Assembly (NCBI GenBank): GCA_964386865.1
Contig: CAYLUN010000126.1
Location: 1 to 13,616, forward strand
Length of the DNA: 13,616 nucleotides
Direction of reading: 5' to 3'
Origin: CAYLUN01 sp964386865
Lineage (GTDB): Bacteria > Verrucomicrobiota > Kiritimatiellia > RFP12 > UBA1067
Part shown: positions 11,428 to 13,616 of the stretch, one piece after another
Layout: every line of letters starts with the position of its first letter
Numbering within the stretch: the stretch's first letter is position 1
Notes under the pieces: model-generated
The model's database searches: none
Seen by the model: only the letters and a program-made list of their open reading frames with translations
What the model was told of the DNA's origin: nothing
Made by a program: the position numbers and the translations under genes

Positions 11428-12174
11428 CTACAGCGCGGCGTCGAAGTGGTGCTTGCGGTACTGGCCGGGCGAGGTGCCGATGATGCGCTTGAACGTGCGG
11501 GTGAAGTGGCTGTGGTCGTAGAAGCCGGTCTCGCAGGCGATGTCGGCGATCGTGCGGTCGGTGGTCTCCAGCAGGGTTCGCGCGGCGGTGATGCGCACGC
11601 GCAGCATATACTCGTAGGGCGTGGTGCCGAAGATGCGGTTGAAGCGCCGCTCGAACTGGCTCTGCGAGACGCCCGCGAGCTTGGCGAGCCGCTTGACGTC
11701 GAGGTTCTCGCCGTAGTGGGCGTGGATGTGGGAGACCACTTGTGCGAAGCGCCCGTGCCAGCGGGGCGTGTCGCGCAGCTCATCGACGATGCGGTGGAAG
11801 CCGACCACGCCGATGGGCTTGCCCTTCTTATCGTAGACCGGAAATTTGCTGTGGACCATGAGCCGGTCCGAGTGCTCCGGCGCAGGCGCGATTTCGTTGA
11901 TGACGGGAATGCCGGTGGCCATCACGGCCCGGTCGCCGTGGACGTAGAAGTCGGCGCGGTCCTTGGAGAAGAAGTCGTAGTCCGTCTTGCCGATGGTCTG
12001 CTGCTCGTTGTCGGCGTTACAGAATTGGCAGGCGCGTAGGTTGTTCAGCATGAAGCGCCCTTGGCTGTCCTTCATGAAGAAGCCGACGTCCGGCAGCAGG
12101 TCGATCAGCCGATGCAAGGCGGCCATGTCGCCGATTTGTGACAGAAACCGCTTCTGTAGCGTTTTCGGATTCAT
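11428..12174 (-). CDS. AraC-family transcriptional regulator with N-terminal PAS domain
   Basis: A 248-residue regulator. A PAS-type sensor occupies about residues 20-135 (LLPDVGFFMKDSQGRFMLNN, IGKTDYDFFSKD, KFPVYDKKGKPIGVVGFHRI). Two AraC helix-turn-helix units occupy about 145-245 (LDVKRLAKLAGVSQSQFERRF, GTTPYEYMLRVRI, TIADIACETGFYDHSHFTRTF, GTSPGQYRK). The PAS part carries Cys49-x-x-Cys52, which is unusual and could bind metal or sense redox. It is divergent from the second Gfo/Idh gene, its probable target. No Shine-Dalgarno precedes the ATG at 12174; a GTG at 12189 is an alternative. A TACACT hexamer 6 bases upstream could give a leaderless message. PAS-AraC fusions are frequent in PVC sugar-degrading bacteria. 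Confidence 0.93.
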   Translation of the reverse strand: MNPKTLQKRFLSQIGDMAALHRLIDLLPDVGFFMKDSQGRFMLNNLRACQFCNADNEQQTIGKTDYDFFSKDRADFYVHGDRAVMATGIPVINEIAPAPEHSDRLMVHSKFPVYDKKGKPIGVVGFHRIVDELRDTPRWHGRFAQVVSHIHAHYGENLDVKRLAKLAGVSQSQFERRFNRIFGTTPYEYMLRVRITAARTLLETTDRTIADIACETGFYDHSHFTRTFKRIIGTSPGQYRKHHFDAAL

Positions 12175-12181
12175 GCGGATA

Positions 12182-12189
12182 GTGTACAC
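12182..12189. promoter_or_regulatory. Palindrome GTGTACAC upstream of the AraC-PAS gene
   Basis: A perfect 8-base palindrome lies 8 bases upstream of the regulator ATG and overlaps its possible -10 hexamer TACACT. The core AGTGTA recurs at 12248-12253. A role as an autoregulatory site is a guess from position. Confidence 0.25.
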
Positions 12190-12202
12190 ATTTTAAGGAG
12201 TG

Positions 12203-12236
12203 CTTTACAAGACGCAGTAAGCGGGAAAGCGTAAAG
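12203..12236. promoter_or_regulatory. Inverted repeat in the AraC/Gfo-Idh divergent region
   Basis: CTTTAC (12203-12208) and GTAAAG (12231-12236) form an inverted repeat with a 22-base spacer, midway between the two divergent genes. It is a candidate regulator-binding region; no clear sigma70 promoter for the Gfo/Idh gene is seen. Confidence 0.25.
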
Positions 12237-12294
12237 TTCAACCGTACAGTGTAAGAGCCGACTGATTAAAAAAGGCAAAAAGGGGAGGCCTGAT

Positions 12295-13616
12295 ATGAAG
12301 GCGCAAGTGCCCGGTATGAATCGAGGGGGAGACGCCGGAGCGGTCAGCCGTCGTCAATTTCTGAAGCGAGCGGCGGCTGCTGGCGGAGCGATCGCGATGC
12401 CGTTCGTCGTGCCGGCGTCGGCGCTGGGGCGCGACGGCGCGGTCGCGCCGAGCAACCGCATCGTGATGGCCGGCATCGGGCTGGGCGGCCGCGGCACAGG
12501 CGATCTGGGCAGCTGGATTCTGCCGGATCCGCAGGCGCAGTTCGTGGCCATCTGCGACGTCCGGCGCGAGCGCCGCGACGCCATCAAGGCCATGACCGAT
12601 AAGAATTACGGCAACGCGGACTGCAAGACCTACATCGAGATGATGGACGTGCTGGCGCGCCCGGACATCGACGCGATCCTCACCGCCACCAGCGACCGCC
12701 TCCACGCCACCGTCTCCATCCGCGCCATGCGCGCCGGCAAGGACGTTTACACCGAGAAGCCGGCTTCGATGACCATCGCCGAGGGCCAGGCTGTGGTCAA
12801 GACCGCCAAGCAGTACGGCCGTGTCTACCAGGCTGGCATGCAGCGCCTGAGCGAGGCGAATTTCATCGTCTGCAACGAGCTGCTGCGCCTCGGCCGCCTG
12901 GGCGAGGTCAAGACCGTCTACGCGCACCTCGCGCCGTGGGGCAACGTCAACATGAACCGCGAGTGGATGCCTGAGCAGCCGCTTCCGGACCCGCAGGAGC
13001 TGGACTGGGATCGCTGGCTCGGCCCCTGCCCGTGGCGGCCCTTCAACATCAGCTACACCCGCGGCGGCTGGCACGCCCAGCACGACTTCTACACCAGCGT
13101 CATCGGCGAGTGGGGCTCACACACGTTTGCGCAGTGCCACGACGCGTTGGGCATGCAGAACAGCTCCCCCGTCCGCTATCCCTACGTCCCGAACCCGACC
13201 GCGGACGGCATGGCGATGACCTTCGCAAACGGCGTAACGATGATCCAGAAGCAGGAGGGGTGGCGCGGCACCTGCGGCGTCCGCTACGTCGGCAGCGAGG
13301 GCTGGTGCTCCTGCGCCGACGGGTACGCGCGCCCGGAGGTCTCGAACCCCGCGATGCTGGCCGACTACAACAAGATCCTTCAGGATTACCTCACGCGCAC
13401 GGGACACATGGTCGGAACCATGAAGGACTTCTTCAAGTGTATCAAGAACCGCACGGTCACCGTGGCCAACCCCAACCTCATGCACCGCTCGATGAGCACC
13501 GTGCATTGCGCGAACATCGCCCAGTGGCTGAAGCGCGACCTCACGTGGGATCCCGTCAAAGAGGAGTTCGTCAACGACGAGCAGGCCAACCGGTTCCGCT
13601 CCCGCGCCGCCCGCGA
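12295..13616 (+). CDS. Gfo/Idh/MocA family oxidoreductase with Tat signal (3' end outside window)
   Basis: The frame runs from the ATG at 12295 to the right edge, giving 440 residues without a stop; the visible end (DEQANRFRSRAAR) resembles the usual C-terminus, so few residues are missing. A textbook twin-arginine signal SRRQFLK (residues 18-24) is followed by a hydrophobic stretch ending PASALG. The Rossmann motif GIGLGGRG starts at residue 60, the catalytic EKP is at 154-156, and EWGSH (His276) lies in the C-terminal domain. These secreted family members are NAD(P)-linked and probably act on sugars or sugar derivatives in the periplasm. GGGAGG lies 6 bases before the start. The divergent AraC-PAS gene is its likely regulator. 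It differs clearly from the Gfo/Idh protein at 2760-4034. Confidence 0.92.
   Translation, partial: MKAQVPGMNRGGDAGAVSRRQFLKRAAAAGGAIAMPFVVPASALGRDGAVAPSNRIVMAGIGLGGRGTGDLGSWILPDPQAQFVAICDVRRERRDAIKAMTDKNYGNADCKTYIEMMDVLARPDIDAILTATSDRLHATVSIRAMRAGKDVYTEKPASMTIAEGQAVVKTAKQYGRVYQAGMQRLSEANFIVCNELLRLGRLGEVKTVYAHLAPWGNVNMNREWMPEQPLPDPQELDWDRWLGPCPWRPFNISYTRGGWHAQHDFYTSVIGEWGSHTFAQCHDALGMQNSSPVRYPYVPNPTADGMAMTFANGVTMIQKQEGWRGTCGVRYVGSEGWCSCADGYARPEVSNPAMLADYNKILQDYLTRTGHMVGTMKDFFKCIKNRTVTVANPNLMHRSMSTVHCANIAQWLKRDLTWDPVKEEFVNDEQANRFRSRAAR

Noticed and set aside
12238..13083. 281-codon minus-strand ORF opposite the second Gfo/Idh gene
   Set aside because: The plus strand encodes a Tat signal, Rossmann motif and EKP; the minus frame is a shadow.

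Overview
The window is GC-rich bacterial chromosome. Its gene content is two Tat-exported Gfo/Idh/MocA oxidoreductases, a secreted double-FAD oxidoreductase with a helical tail, a PAS-AraC regulator, a GntR/FCD regulator and a RhaT-type sugar transporter. That mix suggests a sugar-degrading member of the Planctomycetota/Verrucomicrobiota/Lentisphaerota (PVC) group. This is inference from gene content; no rRNA or phylogenetic marker is present.

Layout. 1-470: end of a RhaT-like sugar/H+ symporter, convergent with a HAD-family phosphatase (584-1231, minus). 1232-1965: a lower-GC stretch holding a possible leaderless 91-residue ORF (1447-1722), tRNA-Ser(CGA) with an encoded CCA (1734-1823, minus) and a recognisable tRNA promoter. 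1967-2635: an orphan NarL/LuxR-type response regulator. 2760-4034: Tat-signal Gfo/Idh/MocA oxidoreductase. 4145-4870 (minus): GntR/FCD repressor, divergent from a 996-residue secreted FAD-dependent oxidoreductase (5023-8013). 8188-9507: two complete toxin-antitoxin modules back to back, an RHH antitoxin/MazF pair on minus and a FitA-like/VapC PIN pair on plus, fired from one 137-bp intergenic region in which both promoters can be read. 9582-10373: an unrecognised seven-helix membrane protein. 10414-11301: YicC family endoribonuclease-like protein. 11428-12174 (minus): PAS-AraC regulator, divergent from a second Tat-signal Gfo/Idh/MocA protein that runs off the right edge (12295-13616).

Functional picture. 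Two regulator/target pairs are visible: GntR with the FAD oxidoreductase and AraC with Gfo/Idh. With the transporter they suggest uptake and oxidative processing of sugars, part of it outside the cytoplasm. The TA block looks like an inserted accessory cassette between metabolic and housekeeping genes.

The most unusual signal is a short hairpin repeat found four times (2660-2689, 11301-11330, 11363-11382 inverted, 11392-11421). It keeps a TCAC-type loop and its flanks, while its 5-bp stem changes by compensatory substitutions, and every copy sits by the 3' end of a gene. Other strong hairpins lie at convergent gene ends (518-547, 4056-4080, 8145-8172) and before yicC (10374-10393). I see no CRISPR array, insertion sequence, rRNA or phage gene. 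No gap between genes exceeds 300 bases.
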